Of a stretch of 15,490 nt of DNA, positions 1 through 6,864 are shown one piece after another. The DNA is from JALUUH01 sp964636675 (GTDB taxonomy: Bacteria > Pseudomonadota > Gammaproteobacteria > S012-40): NCBI GenBank assembly GCA_964636675.1, contig CAZWUO010000073.1, forward strand, positions 1 through 15,490, given 5' to 3'. Every line of letters starts with the position of its first letter. Position 1 is the first letter of the stretch. A program made the translations under genes and the position numbers. Below the pieces are notes generated by a model that was given only the letters and a program-made list of their open reading frames with translations, did not search any database and was not told the origin of the DNA.

Positions 1-1
1 T

Positions 2-73
2 CCGAGTCGTAAACGGATGTCTCGAATTACAAGAGTGTTTATTGACTACTGTGTTGAAAGCTTTAAGGTATGA
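2..73 (+). CDS. LysR-type transcriptional regulator, C-terminal end only (partial)
   Basis: One frame is open from the left edge of the window to a TGA at 71-73. It gives 23 residues reading PSRKRMSRITRVFIDYCVE and a short tail. The pattern of a P-S-R-K/R stretch, a short basic link and then RVFIDYxVE is the usual end of the substrate-binding domain of LysR regulators, where the last helix reads as RaFiDfl. Only the tail is present, so neither ligand nor target can be inferred. The other two plus frames do not give a comparable ending. Its assignment rests on this short motif alone. Confidence 0.6.
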   Translation, partial: PSRKRMSRITRVFIDYCVESFKV

Positions 74-91
74 AATAATAAAAATACTAAC

Positions 92-117
92 TATACCCGT
101 AGCGTTTAGGATTTAGG
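92..117 (+). repeat. Dispersed repeat, left copy (TATACCCGTnGCGTT type)
   Basis: A 26-bp stretch that starts TATACCCGTAGCGTT and ends ATTTAGG. It matches 22 of 26 bases of a stretch at 15440-15465 near the other end of the window, in the same orientation. Both copies lie in noncoding sequence shortly after the end of a gene, which suggests a short interspersed genomic repeat. No inverted termini are visible inside the 26 bp, and the full element may be longer. Confidence 0.5.
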
Positions 118-202
118 TGTAACTGAAACCTTCAAAACCACCGCCTAACAGCGATAATTCTTCGCTTAATTCCACCATATCTCTCGTTGAGTTACCGCTA
201 TT
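113..202 (-). pseudogene. Possible remnant of a methyl-accepting chemotaxis protein C-terminus
   Basis: On the minus strand a short frame reads NSGNSTRDMVELSEELSLLG, then GGFEGFSYT and a TAA at 115-113. The pattern of S/T-rich, (D/E)MxxLxxxLxxL and then GxF resembles the last turn of the coiled coil and the tail of chemotaxis receptors. Upstream the frame is blocked by stops (TGA, TAA), and no signalling hairpin domain is visible, so this would be only a decayed end. The similarity is short and low in complexity, so chance is quite possible. Confidence 0.25.
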
Positions 203-313
203 TTATCAGTCGCTGAAAGTCTCTTTGTGGGACGTCAACTCGCGCAATGACGCTGTAAGAATAACCAATTTCGGCTTTTCCTCTCCGCGTCATTCTCAAG
301 CAGGCTCTTGGGT

Positions 314-853
314 TTAAACTGCAATACGAGCACGAATTCTACTCAAAGCCACCGGAGTAATACCTAAATAACGGGCAATGTCATTTTGTGTAACTCTATC
401 CAAAAGGTCGGGAGTCTGCTCCTTAATGAGTTGATACCGTTCTTCAGCAGAGAGGCAAAGAAACTCATATTCACGTCGCTCTTTTTTCATCGAGAAATTA
501 AATAGCAGTTTAATGAAGATGTTCGCCATCGTGATATCTTTTTCTGCAGTTTGTGTTAATTCGGAAAATTTAATACGGTGCAACGAGCAGGGTTCGAGAG
601 CAACTAGACTGAATGAACAGTTATCGTTCGACATCAGTGCGGTGAGACTGCCGATCACGTTGCCTTCTCTGATAAAAGATTTTACAAACTCCTTTCCTTC
701 GATGGTCACATAAAATGCTTTAAGCAGTCCTGTCTCAACAAAATAAAGATCGTCGCTGGCATCACCTTGATTGAAAATAATAGCCCCTTTATCGCATTTG
801 TATTGCTCTCCAAAGGTTTCAATATAAGAAACTAAGTCCATAAACTGCTCCAT
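314..853 (-). CDS. Crp/Fnr-family transcriptional regulator
   Basis: A 179-residue cytoplasmic regulator. Residues about 15-105 form a cyclic-nucleotide-binding-type beta-roll: the GAIIFNQGD turn, then DDLYFVETGLLKAFYV, then FIREGNVIGSL. Residues about 155-176 form the helix-turn-helix (VTQNDIARYLGITPVALSRI), and the protein stops just after it, as in many short family members. There is no N-terminal FNR-type cysteine cluster, and the roll lacks the RGE-type cAMP contact of CRP, so the signal is unknown. It is divergent from the SDR-led operon (101-nt gap) and has a good sigma-70-like promoter (see 904-932). A dyad in its leader could mediate autoregulation. Control of the neighbouring operon is inferred from the divergent layout only. 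Confidence 0.88.
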   Translation of the reverse strand: MEQFMDLVSYIETFGEQYKCDKGAIIFNQGDASDDLYFVETGLLKAFYVTIEGKEFVKSFIREGNVIGSLTALMSNDNCSFSLVALEPCSLHRIKFSELTQTAEKDITMANIFIKLLFNFSMKKERREYEFLCLSAEERYQLIKEQTPDLLDRVTQNDIARYLGITPVALSRIRARIAV

Positions 854-868
854 AATATATTTCGATTT

Positions 869-882
869 TTAACCAAGGTTAA
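869..882. promoter_or_regulatory. Dyad TTAACC-AA-GGTTAA in the crp/fnr-like leader (candidate operator)
   Basis: A perfect 6-2-6 inverted repeat lies 16-29 nt before the ATG of the Crp/Fnr-type gene and downstream of its predicted -10 box. It also lies upstream of the divergent SDR gene. A site here could repress the regulator's own transcription or tune the SDR operon. It differs from the FNR consensus (TTGAT-N4-ATCAA) and from the CRP consensus (TGTGA-N6-TCACA), so recognition by the adjacent regulator is inference. Confidence 0.35.
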
Positions 883-903
883 TTACGCGCCAGAAGCAGC
901 TCG

Positions 904-932
904 ATAATATAGGTCCAATCTTAAGTTTACAA
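904..932 (-). promoter_or_regulatory. Sigma-70-type promoter for the Crp/Fnr-type gene
   Basis: On the minus strand TTGTAA (932-927) and TATTAT (909-904) are separated by exactly 17 nt. Transcription would start near 897, giving a leader of about 45 nt that contains the TTAACC dyad. The same region must also hold the start signals of the plus-strand SDR operon, so the two promoters probably overlap. Confidence 0.5.
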
Positions 933-954
933 CAAAACCTAAATCGAGGTCTTT

Positions 955-1689
955 ATGCAGTTAAACCAGAAAATCATTGTTATCTCAGGTGGCACTTCAG
1001 GTATCGGAACGCAGATGGTTGATCAACTTGCATCTAATAACACATTGGTGGTGATTGCGAGAAACGAATCGAAGCTTAATGCGTTGGTAAAAATCTACCC
1101 GGAAGTCATACCTTATACCTGTAATTTAGCAAATCTGGATGATGTTGCGAACACGGCGGATTTGATTGCAAAAAACCACCCGGAAATTGATCTACTGATC
1201 AATAATGCGGCTGTTCAGTTTGCGCCGAAGTTTCTTGATGATGACTTTCGTTACGAAACGATTCAGCAAGAAGTTAATGTCAATTTCACCTCGATTTTTT
1301 CGTTAATTTATCTGCTGCTTCCGTGTCTGCTAGATGAGCAGCGCCGAGCAATTATTCTTAATGTAAACTCAGGATTGGCATTAGCGCCAAAAACAAGCTC
1401 GGCCATTTATTGTGCGACCAAAGGTGGATTAAATATCTTCTCGCAATCGTTACGATATCAATTCGAGTCCACCAATATCCGGGTGCTGCAAGCAATAATG
1501 CCGTTAGTTGACACAGCGATGACTACAGGGCGTGGCTCAGGAAAAATATCCGCTAACAAAGCCGCGACAGATATCTTATACGGAATCGAAAAAGAGATTG
1601 CGGAGCACTATATTGGCAAAGCCAAGCTGCTGAAACTTATTTATCGCCTCTCACCAACCGTCGCTAAACGAATTTTAAAAAGGAGCTGA
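955..1689 (+). CDS. Short-chain dehydrogenase/reductase, DltE-like
   Basis: A 244-residue classical SDR that would use NAD(P)H to reduce or oxidise an unknown substrate. The nucleotide-binding motif SGGTSGIG is at residues 11-18, LINNAA at about 81-86, an active-site Asn in NVN at about 110, the catalytic Ser in NVNSG near 139, and YCATK with Tyr152 and Lys156. The full tetrad is therefore present and the enzyme should be active. DltE-type SDRs have this arrangement, with a short insertion after the NNA motif. There is no signal peptide, so it should be cytosolic. GAGGT at 946-950 supports the ATG at 955. It is the first gene of a tight operon, with only 2 nt to the DUF2141 gene. The substrate cannot be read from the sequence. 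Confidence 0.9.
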   Translation: MQLNQKIIVISGGTSGIGTQMVDQLASNNTLVVIARNESKLNALVKIYPEVIPYTCNLANLDDVANTADLIAKNHPEIDLLINNAAVQFAPKFLDDDFRYETIQQEVNVNFTSIFSLIYLLLPCLLDEQRRAIILNVNSGLALAPKTSSAIYCATKGGLNIFSQSLRYQFESTNIRVLQAIMPLVDTAMTTGRGSGKISANKAATDILYGIEKEIAEHYIGKAKLLKLIYRLSPTVAKRILKRS

Positions 1690-1691
1690 TC

Positions 1692-2126
1692 ATGAAATTC
1701 ATTTTTGTCTTAATTCTATTCACCATACCAATTACCTCAACGGCAGCAGAGGAACAGATAGCGATTAAGATAACATCAATTGATGTTAATCGAGGTGGTA
1801 ATTTGATGCTCCTGGTTTTCGGCGAGAAGGGCTTTCCTATACAGCATAGTGATGCACTTGTTATTAGAACAATACCTATATCAAAAGAGACGATAATCGT
1901 AAAATTACCAGCGCCAAAAAATAACGAACTGGCATTTAAAGTTCTACACGATGAGGACTCTAACAATCAAGTTACCAAAAACTGGTCAGGTATATGGCCC
2001 GCAGAGGGTTTAGGATTCTCGAATGGAAAAAGAATGGGTTCGTTTGGCTCACCAACTTTTTCACAGACAAAATTTTCCCGAGAAAATGCGTTAGGCGGAG
2101 TTACCTTACAACTTGTATATCCTTAA
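1692..2126 (+). CDS. DUF2141 family exported protein
   Basis: A 144-residue protein with a signal peptide of about 19 residues (hydrophobic FIFVLILFTIPITSTAA), hence periplasmic or beyond. The mature part carries the hallmarks of DUF2141: a GGNLMLLVFGEKGFP strand near the start, then VLHDEDSNNQ (the HDxN/D-type turn) and WPAEGLGFSNGKR towards the end. The family is a small beta-sandwich of unknown function, often about 130-150 residues in its mature form, so the length is normal. The start ATG is supported by AGGAG at 1681-1685, which lies inside the end of the SDR gene; coupling of the two genes is likely. No catalytic residues are known for the family. Confidence 0.85.
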   Translation: MKFIFVLILFTIPITSTAAEEQIAIKITSIDVNRGGNLMLLVFGEKGFPIQHSDALVIRTIPISKETIIVKLPAPKNNELAFKVLHDEDSNNQVTKNWSGIWPAEGLGFSNGKRMGSFGSPTFSQTKFSRENALGGVTLQLVYP

Positions 2127-2146
2127 TCAAAGATGGAGGCTGCACG

Positions 2147-2809
2147 GTGAAAACACTGATTAAACTATTTTTGATTATTGCGATATTTTTTGCGTCAACT
2201 TTTGTCATCATCAAGGTGTTTGAATTGATTACGATTGATGATATCCAATATTGGCTAGAAACGGCCAAAGATATTTCACCATTGTATATTGGGTTGCTAA
2301 TTTCTTTACTCCTGTTTGCGGATCTGTTTATAGCAATTCCAACGCTGACGATTTGCATTTTATCAGGCTATTTCCTGGGCGCTGGTCTTGGCGCACTATT
2401 CTCTATTGTTGGTGTAACCTTAGCGGGAATAACCGGTCACTTATTGAGTCGGTCAATCGGGAGAACGCTCTTGAAAAAATTTGTTCGTGAGCCAAAAAAA
2501 ATACAAGAGATGGAAGCAACCTTTCAAAGACACGGGTTTGTAATGATCTTGATATCAAGAGCACTGCCTATTTTACCAGAGACGACTGCCTGTCTTTCAG
2601 GGTTGACTCGTATGCGATTTTTAAAATTTTTATTGGCGTGGATCATCAGTTCATATCCATACGTTATTATTGCGGCATATGCGGGTTCCATTAGCTCGTT
2701 TGACGACCCAAAACCTGCAATTTTTACCGCTATCGCATTGTCGGCTTTCTTTTGGATTGCGTGGATTATTTTTTTGAAGTACAAATCCCACGGATCAAAA
2801 AAAGTTTAG
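2147..2809 (+). CDS. TVP38/TMEM64 (DedA-like, VTT domain) membrane protein
   Basis: A 220-residue integral inner-membrane protein of the TVP38/VTT (SNARE-associated) family. I chose the GTG at 2147 because GGAGG lies at 2135-2139; the same frame is open back to 1994, but that part overlaps the DUF2141 gene. Helices are visible at about residues 4-24, 44-66, 70-105 and towards the C-terminus. Family landmarks are SGYFLGAGLGALFS, a re-entrant-like RALPILPETTACLSGLTR, and SSYPYVIIAAYAG. Relatives have been linked to lipid scrambling or transport and to membrane homeostasis, but no substrate can be assigned. It sits 20 nt after the DUF2141 gene and 24 nt before the PAP2-like gene, which fits a membrane-lipid theme for the operon. 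Confidence 0.88.
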   Translation: MKTLIKLFLIIAIFFASTFVIIKVFELITIDDIQYWLETAKDISPLYIGLLISLLLFADLFIAIPTLTICILSGYFLGAGLGALFSIVGVTLAGITGHLLSRSIGRTLLKKFVREPKKIQEMEATFQRHGFVMILISRALPILPETTACLSGLTRMRFLKFLLAWIISSYPYVIIAAYAGSISSFDDPKPAIFTAIALSAFFWIAWIIFLKYKSHGSKKV

Positions 2810-2833
2810 GAGCGGGCGTGGAGGTGATAATCG

Positions 2834-3538
2834 ATGAAAATAAATATAAATAAATTCCTCCTAATGTTGCTAGTTTCATTTTTAGTCTCGTTAGAAGTGC
2901 ATGCAGAAGTTGAACAAACCCAATATCAATTTGAAAAAATTGATTTAAATCTTGAGTTACCAAACGCAGATAAAATGCCTAAAGCTAAAAGCAGGGTTCT
3001 TGGGGAAGATCAAGCCATGATGTCAGGTTCTCATCTCGGTGTATTTCATAATTTTTGGTCCAATACTGGGGACTCCTTTACGGGCAACAATTTTTGGTAT
3101 CACGGCGCAGCATTCGGATCAACTTTTGTGCTCGCCGCAAGTGGTGCTGACAGAGATGTGCAGGACTATTTCCAAGAAGACCCTGTCGGTGAAACTTACG
3201 GTGTTGGGGCTTTAATCCTGGGAGGAATTGGGCAACCAGTTATCGGCGGTGCATTATATTTTGCATCTGATGCCGAAACAAAAACGGCAGGCTCGGCAGT
3301 GTTACAAACCGCTATTATACAGTTTGCCTATACCAACGTATTAAAAGCTGCAACCGGGAGGCCTGATCCTATCGAGGACGGCGACCTGGCGAATAAACAA
3401 AGTGGTGTGTGTGGCAACTCTTCTGATGCTACGGATTTTTTTCAGCTAGTCAGAGGTTGCACTTGGCCCTCTGGTCACGCCTCTTCTGCTTTTAGTTTGG
3501 TCTCCTCTTTATATGCGTTCTATCCAGAGAAAAAATGA
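2834..3538 (+). pseudogene. PAP2-family phosphatase-like protein, truncated and degenerate
   Basis: A 234-residue frame with a signal peptide (about 24 residues, ending HAEVEQ) and an excellent ribosome site (GGAGGTGAT at 2820-2828). It belongs to the PAP2 superfamily of exported lipid or phosphoester phosphatases. Motif 2 is clear: WPSGHASSAFS at residues 211-221. Motif 1 normally reads K-x6-RP; here K171 is followed by AATGRP and then DP, so the Arg is replaced by Asp. Motif 3 (SR-x5-H-x3-D), which supplies the catalytic His, is missing because the protein stops at EKK. The stop follows a run of six A. The shifted frame (3537-3629) continues with a pattern spaced like motif 3 but with its key residues changed. 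It is therefore probably inactive or a decaying gene. Confidence 0.75.
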
Positions 3539-3600
3539 GTACTTTGTGATTATCATTGCTTGGAATCCAATGCGGCGAGTAAGTCTAAAAAGTAATTCTG

Positions 3601-3690
3601 CTTCAGCCGTAACGACTTACCCTAATTGACGCTAAATCCGCGATGTGGCGAAGTTTGTCATTCGGCGGAGGGAAGTAGTTACCTTCAGCC
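3601..3690. mobile_element. 74-bp miniature element with terminal inverted repeats and 8-bp duplication
   Basis: GTAACGACTTACCC (3609-3622) faces GGGAAGTAGTTAC (3670-3682), an inverted pair with one mismatch and one single-base gap. Both ends are flanked by the same 8 bases, CTTCAGCC, at 3601-3608 and 3683-3690. Terminal inverted repeats directly bounded by a perfect 8-bp direct repeat are the signature of a transposed element with target duplication. At 74 bp it has no coding capacity, so it would need a transposase supplied in trans (a MITE). Its inner part has a weaker pairing of TCCGC with GCGGA. It lies just past the end of the truncated PAP2 gene. Confidence 0.6.
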
Positions 3691-3751
3691 TCTCATTATT
3701 TTTTAAGGGAGAGCTGATGAGTATTTTACTCAGCATGTTTAAAATACAAAA

Positions 3752-4255
3752 TTACTGTACGGTAGTAAGATGTGTTTTTGAAATTATTATACTGCTATTT
3801 TTCATTTTGAAATATTTCTGGAGATGTAGTTTAAGCTGATCAATTGAAATAGTAAGAGCAAAATATACCCCAACTTTTTCTTTAAACTGCTTTAGTTCAG
3901 GAATTTGTATTCGCGAACTAAAGAGCCATATGTTTTCTTCACCAAACGGTTGCGATACAGTAAACCACAACGTTTCATGTTGCTGTTTCAGTGGATAATA
4001 TCTGCCTCGTTCTAATTGTGTTTTTTTATCCAATTGATTGGGGAATATTTGAATAAGTTCAGAATTGGCATTTTCATAAATAATTATCGCATATGCTGTA
4101 TCCGATTGGTTGATAATTAGTGAAAATTGATCACCAGAACGAAATGTTTTATTGTCACCTAAATGCGTAGTGATACTTGAGGATAATTCTTTACTGTTCG
4201 ATGAAAACGAAAGAATGAGCATAAGCGAAAATAAAAAATATTGATTCTTCCACAT
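3752..4255 (-). CDS. Exported DUF4384-domain protein
   Basis: A 167-residue protein with an N-terminal signal peptide (YFLFSLMLILSFSSNSKE). Residues about 35-120 match the DUF4384 pattern: FRSGDQFSLIINQSDTAYAIIIYENANSELIQIFPNQ, then a gap, then a WFTVSQPFGEENIWLFSS strand. The domain is a beta-sandwich often found fused to caspase-like peptidases. Here it is a separate protein encoded just after a caspase gene and a barrel gene, which suggests that the parts of the usual fusion work as partners. The start overlaps the stop of the barrel gene by one base (4255). The C-terminus is lysine- and isoleucine-rich without a recognised domain. The biochemical role is unknown. Confidence 0.8.
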   Translation of the reverse strand: MWKNQYFLFSLMLILSFSSNSKELSSSITTHLGDNKTFRSGDQFSLIINQSDTAYAIIIYENANSELIQIFPNQLDKKTQLERGRYYPLKQQHETLWFTVSQPFGEENIWLFSSRIQIPELKQFKEKVGVYFALTISIDQLKLHLQKYFKMKNSSIIISKTHLTTVQ

Positions 4256-4929
4256 TAAAAATTTATTCCGATGCCAGTATTTAAACCACCGAAACCGTAA
4301 CTGTTTCTTTCATTCTCAATCTGATAAGTCAAACTTTCCAATTTGAGACCGACATTTAATGAAAATCGTTTCGCAAGCAGGTAACTCAACCCTAAGTTAA
4401 AACCGAAAAATGCACCGCGACCGACTGCTTTATCGTTTGCATCAACAAACATCGGCATGATACTAATCGTACCGTATGCAATTATTTTTTTGTTAAAAGG
4501 ATAGAAACCGTTTACACCTCCACCTGCACCCGCCCAGGTTATGCTATCGTTGGTTGGCCATGTGATAGTGGTATTTTTAATGCCGACAAAAAATGAACCT
4601 AAACGCCAAAAATTATAACCGGCAATAATATCCACACCGCTAACGGATAAGGGTTTTGAGTGATCATAAGTGGCATTATTCGGGTGATTAGGGCCGTCTT
4701 GCGCGAACATAAATGAACCTCCACCTAAATTTAGGCCACCATAGAATCGGTCAAATTGCATCGCTATAGTAAAATTTATCATATTTGAAGACGAACTGAA
4801 ATCAAGATTACCTTCGGTCCCACTCCAGGTACTTTTTGTATTTTGAACACCGATTTTATAGTGACGGGTAGCTGCTTCGACCATTGATGCGGTGAAGGAT
4901 AGCGCCAAAAATAAGATTACGATTTTCAT
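4255..4929 (-). CDS. Predicted outer-membrane beta-barrel protein, family unassigned
   Basis: A 224-residue protein with a signal peptide (VILFLALSFTASMVEA, cleavage likely before ATRHYK). The rest is a series of alternating amphipathic strands rich in Gly, Asn and aromatics (for example FYGGLNLGGGSFMF, GVDIIAGYNFW, FFGFNLGLSYLLAKRFSLNVGL). It ends GINF; a terminal Phe after alternating residues is the usual insertion signal of outer-membrane barrels. From length and strand count I would guess eight to ten strands. It is packed between the caspase gene (2-nt gap) and the DUF4384 gene (1-nt overlap), so it is surely co-transcribed with them. It may anchor or present the exported neighbours, but this is inference. 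Confidence 0.7.
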   Translation of the reverse strand: MKIVILFLALSFTASMVEAATRHYKIGVQNTKSTWSGTEGNLDFSSSSNMINFTIAMQFDRFYGGLNLGGGSFMFAQDGPNHPNNATYDHSKPLSVSGVDIIAGYNFWRLGSFFVGIKNTTITWPTNDSITWAGAGGGVNGFYPFNKKIIAYGTISIMPMFVDANDKAVGRGAFFGFNLGLSYLLAKRFSLNVGLKLESLTYQIENERNSYGFGGLNTGIGINF

Positions 4930-4931
4930 GG

Positions 4932-5894
4932 TTAAAAAGTAGGAAAGGGAAGCCGTTTTCGAATCGACTGATTGAAATCTACTTTATCTCTATTTTGCTT
5001 CGATGTTACAGTTTTTGTTTTAGGAAAAGTTTCTTGAATTACGGCATTCACAAATATAAATTCACCAAGTTCATCACCCGCGCCGAGCAATACACCTGAT
5101 TGAGGTAATTGTTTGACGTTGCTACTAACCGCTTTACGTACATGATGTGCGAGCTCAGAAGCAGTTAACCTGATTGAATTATTTTGCTTTAATTCGTTTA
5201 ATAGAAAGTGTGTAAATGGGGATAGACCGGAGTCGTTATAATCATCATCGACAAATTCAATACCACCGGCTGTTATTATCTGCACACTTTTCTTTTTTGA
5301 CACACGTTGATAATATCGTTGATCACTTTGCAGCAACTCACCACTGCGGGTTTCTTTTTGTAACAAACTGCCCGAAAAACAAGAGTCAGAAATTAACAAT
5401 GTATGTTTTGCCCGTTTGGCAATTACACTTAATTCATCACGAATCGTTGAGTTGCGAATAAAGGTGGTATGATCACTGCCGTTTCCGTCGACGGGAACCC
5501 AGTAACCAAGGCCGGAATTGCTATCAAGATAGCCATGCCCAGCATAATAGACAAGAACGTTGTCGCCGAGTTCTATTTTTCGATTCAGGTCAGAAAGTGC
5601 CAGTATGATCTCTCTGCGTGTACTATTTTCTAACATGACCACATCTGAAAACTGATAGGTATTTTTTAATATATCCGCCAATGCTCGAGCGCCGGTTATT
5701 GTTGTTTTTAGCGGTTTCCAGATATCTTTATTGTCGGTATATGCTGCATTACCAATAATTAGCGCATAGTAATTATTGTTACCGATACCTGCCAACGGTA
5801 TTTGGTCCAGCTTAATTCCTCGAGAAGCAGCCCATGTAAAATGGCTTATGAAAAGGCAGAGCAATACGATGATGAGTTTTTTGCCATCTTTCAT
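4932..5894 (-). CDS. Exported caspase-like (peptidase C14, metacaspase type) protein
   Basis: A 320-residue protein with a signal peptide (about residues 5-23, KKLIIVLLCLFISHFTWAAS), so it acts outside the cytoplasm. The p20-like caspase fold runs from about 41 to 285: YYALIIGNAAYTD, then LVYYAGHG with the catalytic His at 120, then LLISDSCFSG with the catalytic Cys at 172. A p10-like part with SPFTHFLLNEL and HHVRKAV follows. Both dyad residues are intact, so it should be an active cysteine peptidase, with basic P1 specificity expected for bacterial orthocaspases. The last 35 residues are a basic tail. It follows the anti-sigma-like gene after a 169-nt gap that contains a palindromic element, so it may have its own promoter there. 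The ribosome site is weak (AGAAG). Confidence 0.9.
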   Translation of the reverse strand: MKDGKKLIIVLLCLFISHFTWAASRGIKLDQIPLAGIGNNNYYALIIGNAAYTDNKDIWKPLKTTITGARALADILKNTYQFSDVVMLENSTRREIILALSDLNRKIELGDNVLVYYAGHGYLDSNSGLGYWVPVDGNGSDHTTFIRNSTIRDELSVIAKRAKHTLLISDSCFSGSLLQKETRSGELLQSDQRYYQRVSKKKSVQIITAGGIEFVDDDYNDSGLSPFTHFLLNELKQNNSIRLTASELAHHVRKAVSSNVKQLPQSGVLLGAGDELGEFIFVNAVIQETFPKTKTVTSKQNRDKVDFNQSIRKRLPFPTF

Positions 5895-5927
5895 TTGTTG
5901 CTTCTTATTTTAAGTGGTATTAATCCG

Positions 5928-6035
5928 CAACTGGCGCTATATCCCTCGCATAAACACGTGGTAAATCCATCCCTGGGCACTTGATGTCCGCTTTCCTGTG
6001 GACAACAGTTTATGCAAGGGATATAGCAGCAGTCG
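5928..6035. repeat. 108-bp palindromic element between the anti-sigma and caspase genes
   Basis: Two 28-bp arms, 5928-5955 and 6008-6035, are inverted repeats with four mismatches. The inner 20 bp of each arm differ at one base only and share GCTATATCCC and GCATAAAC. The 52-bp centre contains a smaller hairpin, TGTCC (5985-5989) with GGACA (5999-6003). I see no flanking direct repeat. The size, symmetry and lack of coding capacity suit a short interspersed palindromic repeat or MITE relic. Transcribed, it would form a long stem and could reduce read-through or stabilise mRNA between the sigma/anti-sigma pair and the caspase genes. Confidence 0.65.
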
Positions 6036-6063
6036 CTAAATTCGAATTGTGACATGAGTAAAA

Positions 6064-6864
6064 TCATTTTTTTAAAATAAATCCGCCGCGTAGTTCATAT
6101 ATTAGGTCATCTGCGTTATTTGCTTTAATCAACCATTGATAGTTTCTATTTTCAATAAACTGATCTTCCGACAACTCCAGTTTAAGCCCAGAGACAACAC
6201 TGTCAATAATATCATTTGAATTCTCTTCGGTAATAATAATCTGATAACGATTTGATTTAGCAAAGTCAGGCCATTCCATTATAAGTGTATTTTCTCTGTT
6301 TTTCACTAGTGTTACATTTTTTACTGACTGTCGTTGATGTGATTTTTCTTCAAAAAAGCCGATGCCCAAAGCTGGTTGGGTAATGAGAATACCTGCGCTG
6401 TCCTGATAGCTGGCAATAAATTCCTGATCTTGCGTATTTGATATCCAGAAACCGACTAAGACACTCAAAAAGAGACTCGCTGCCACTGACCACATAGGCA
6501 GGGTGATTGTACTTGTTCTATTTTTATTTTTTTTAATTCGAAAATCCGCTATGTCCTTGATTTTATCCGTTTGATGTTTCTCACTCGGTTGAAGAAATAG
6601 GTGACTCAATAATGAATTTTGATTAGATTCCTCTTTTGGCCAGATGTGTTTTTCGGCAGGATTTGATTTTACATCAGGTAATTTATTTGGATCAGCATTT
6701 ATACAAAGTACGCTAGTTTCAAAATAGTGATCTACGGTGGCTATCTTATCTCGGCAAATGGAACAATCGACAAGATGGTCTAATTCGGTATCATTTGCTG
6801 ATTTTGGGTCAACCTTTAAATTGGCAAATTGATCAATAGTTAAGTGAACCGATTGGTTAGTCAT
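6064..6864 (-). CDS. Membrane anti-sigma factor-like protein with zinc motif
   Basis: A 266-residue single-pass membrane protein. The N-terminal cytoplasmic part has H30-x3-C34-x2-C37 (DHLVDCSICRDK), the H-C-C arrangement of zinc-binding anti-sigma domains. A basic link (RIKKNKNR) precedes one hydrophobic segment at about 121-141 (TLPMWSVAASLFLSVLVGFW). The periplasmic part, about 145-266, has a strand-rich domain at its end (VSGLKLELSEDQF, YQWLIKANN), which looks like a small Ig or fibronectin-type sandwich. It overlaps the upstream sigma-like gene by the ATGA at 6864-6861, strongly suggesting translational coupling of a sigma/anti-sigma pair. A sensor role for the outer domain is inference. 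Confidence 0.75.
   Translation of the reverse strand: MTNQSVHLTIDQFANLKVDPKSANDTELDHLVDCSICRDKIATVDHYFETSVLCINADPNKLPDVKSNPAEKHIWPKEESNQNSLLSHLFLQPSEKHQTDKIKDIADFRIKKNKNRTSTITLPMWSVAASLFLSVLVGFWISNTQDQEFIASYQDSAGILITQPALGIGFFEEKSHQRQSVKNVTLVKNRENTLIMEWPDFAKSNRYQIIITEENSNDIIDSVVSGLKLELSEDQFIENRNYQWLIKANNADDLIYELRGGFILKK

Larger units (their letters stand above)
74..313. other. Gene-poor spacer between the LysR tail and the Crp/Fnr gene
   Basis: About 240 bases hold no intact coding sequence. They contain the left copy of the dispersed repeat (92-117) and the possible receptor-tail remnant on the minus strand (113-202). The stretch 203-313 shows no convincing terminator, RNA gene or ORF that I can recognise. 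It lies between the 3' end of a plus-strand gene and the 3' end of a minus-strand gene, that is, a convergent spacer. Confidence 0.5.

Noticed and set aside
1994..2146. Longer start for the TVP38-like protein
   Set aside because: The extra 51 codons overlap the DUF2141 gene out of frame and give a basic non-membrane stretch. The GTG at 2147 has GGAGG at the right distance.
3601..3690. Integron attC site
   Set aside because: The arms read GTAAC...GTTAC, not the RYYYAAC/GTTRRRY core sites, and the flanking 8-bp direct repeat fits transposition rather than a cassette recombination site.
3712..3733. GCTGATGAGTA...TACTCAGC hairpin as a terminator
   Set aside because: The stem is bulged (six plus two pairs) and no T run follows on either strand.
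3645..3839. 64-codon plus-strand ORF after the PAP2 gene
   Set aside because: It begins inside the 74-bp element, overlaps the DUF4384 gene on the other strand, shows no domain, and has a good ribosome site only for an internal ATG. Treated as a chance frame.
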